Assembly (NCBI GenBank): GCA_021797415.1
Contig: JAJZZT010000081.1
Coordinates: forward strand, 1-5,442
Reading direction: 5' to 3'
Source: Bacillota bacterium
GTDB lineage: Bacteria; Bacillota; Bacilli; Alicyclobacillales; SLC66
Length of the DNA: 5,442 bases
Each line of letters begins with the position of its first letter. Within the stretch, counting starts at the first letter, position 1. The notes beneath the pieces were generated by a model, which did not search any database, was not told the DNA's origin, and saw only the letters and a list, made by a program, of their open reading frames with translations. A program made the translations under genes and the position numbers. Below, in pieces: positions 5,013 to 5,442 of this stretch.

Positions 5013-5442
5013 ATGATCACTCTTACAGGCATCGCCAAGACCGTCATGGACGGGCGGCGCAGGATTCCCATTCTGAACGATGTAAATCTTCTCCATCGAC
5101 AGAGGGGAACTCGTCTCCATCATCGGCCCGTCCGGCTCGGGCAAGTCCACGCTGCTGAACATCCTCGGCTTATTGGACAGGCCCGCGGCGGGTGATTACC
5201 GGTTTGCCGGAGAGTCTGTGCTGCGACTGTCCTCCGGGAGATTGGCCGCGTTTCGCAACCGGCGCATCGGGTTCGTGTTCCAGTTGTTCATGCTGCTGCC
5301 GCGCATGAGCGTCCTGGACAACACAGGGCTGCCCTTGCTCTATTCGTCAATTCCGCGCCGCGAACGGCGACCGCGCTGCAGCGAGGCGCTCGAACAGGTG
5401 GGGATGCTGGAAAAAGCGAGACAACGGGCCATCCACCTGTCC
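5013..5442 (+). pseudogene. MacB/LolD-type ABC transporter ATPase, frameshifted, partial
   Basis: This is the N-terminal part of an ATP-binding subunit that would energise a MacB/LolD-like export or lipoprotein-handling transporter at the cytoplasmic face of the membrane. ATG 5013 opens MITLTGIAKTVMDGRRRIPI and LNDVNL in one frame. Near 5088-5092 one extra base shifts the frame, after which SIDRGELVSIIGPSGSGKST and LLNILGLLDRP continue to the window end. Walker A (GPSGSGKST) lies at 5125-5151. The Q-loop Gln is codon 5281-5283 in GFVFQLFMLLPRMSVLDN. The stretch LPLLYSSIPRRER is typical of the family. The window ends at HLS, just where the LSGGQ signature should begin. A GTG at 5004 is an alternative start; no strong ribosome site is visible for either. 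The product would be a non-functional short peptide unless the shift is a sequencing error. Permease genes may follow outside the window. Confidence 0.88.

Overview
The window looks like an accessory, decaying stretch of a moderately GC-rich bacterial chromosome. The transposase at the left, the strong GGAGG-type ribosome sites, the TTGACA/TATAAT-type promoters and the style of the ABC transporter ATPase at the right all suggest a Bacillota (Firmicute), perhaps near Alicyclobacillaceae/Kyrpidia. That placement is inference from sequence style, not a database match. No rRNA, tRNA or CRISPR array was seen.

Layout. Positions 1-1036 hold a DDE transposase of the IS1182 type whose frame is broken by TAA and TGA codons and whose C-terminus appears internally deleted. 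An AT-rich non-coding stretch follows (to 1550), with one TTGACA-type promoter and one extended -10 promoter. A small conserved uncharacterised gene (1551-1910) overlaps the start of a short, apparently nonsense-mutated partner (1903-2010). Next comes a 44-bp perfect palindrome (2158-2201). A minus-strand remnant of a large superfamily 1 helicase (about 2301-2775) shows motifs II and III spread over three reading frames.

Positions 2858-3418 hold an intact gene for a small, single-span membrane protein. It is preceded by a palindrome containing a perfect DnaA-box sequence and followed by two near-DnaA-box repeats. A minus-strand fragment of an IS4/IS1380-type transposase (3842-3999) follows. 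Three small, tightly packed minus-strand reading frames (4825-4082) come next, sharing junctions typical of translational coupling. The right edge (5013 to the end) is the N-terminal part of a MacB/LolD-type ABC transporter ATPase carrying a +1 frameshift, and it continues outside the window.

How it works together: apart from the three-frame minus-strand cluster and the 1551-2010 pair there is no clear pathway. Two insertion-sequence remnants, a helicase fragment (a class often found in phage-defence islands) and several frameshifts suggest a hotspot that has collected and lost mobile DNA. The two least damaged genes (1551-1910 and 2858-3418) encode unstudied small proteins. The most striking unexplained element is the 44-bp palindrome. 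Some of the one-base frameshifts could be assembly errors; the in-frame stop codons and internal deletions are harder to explain that way.
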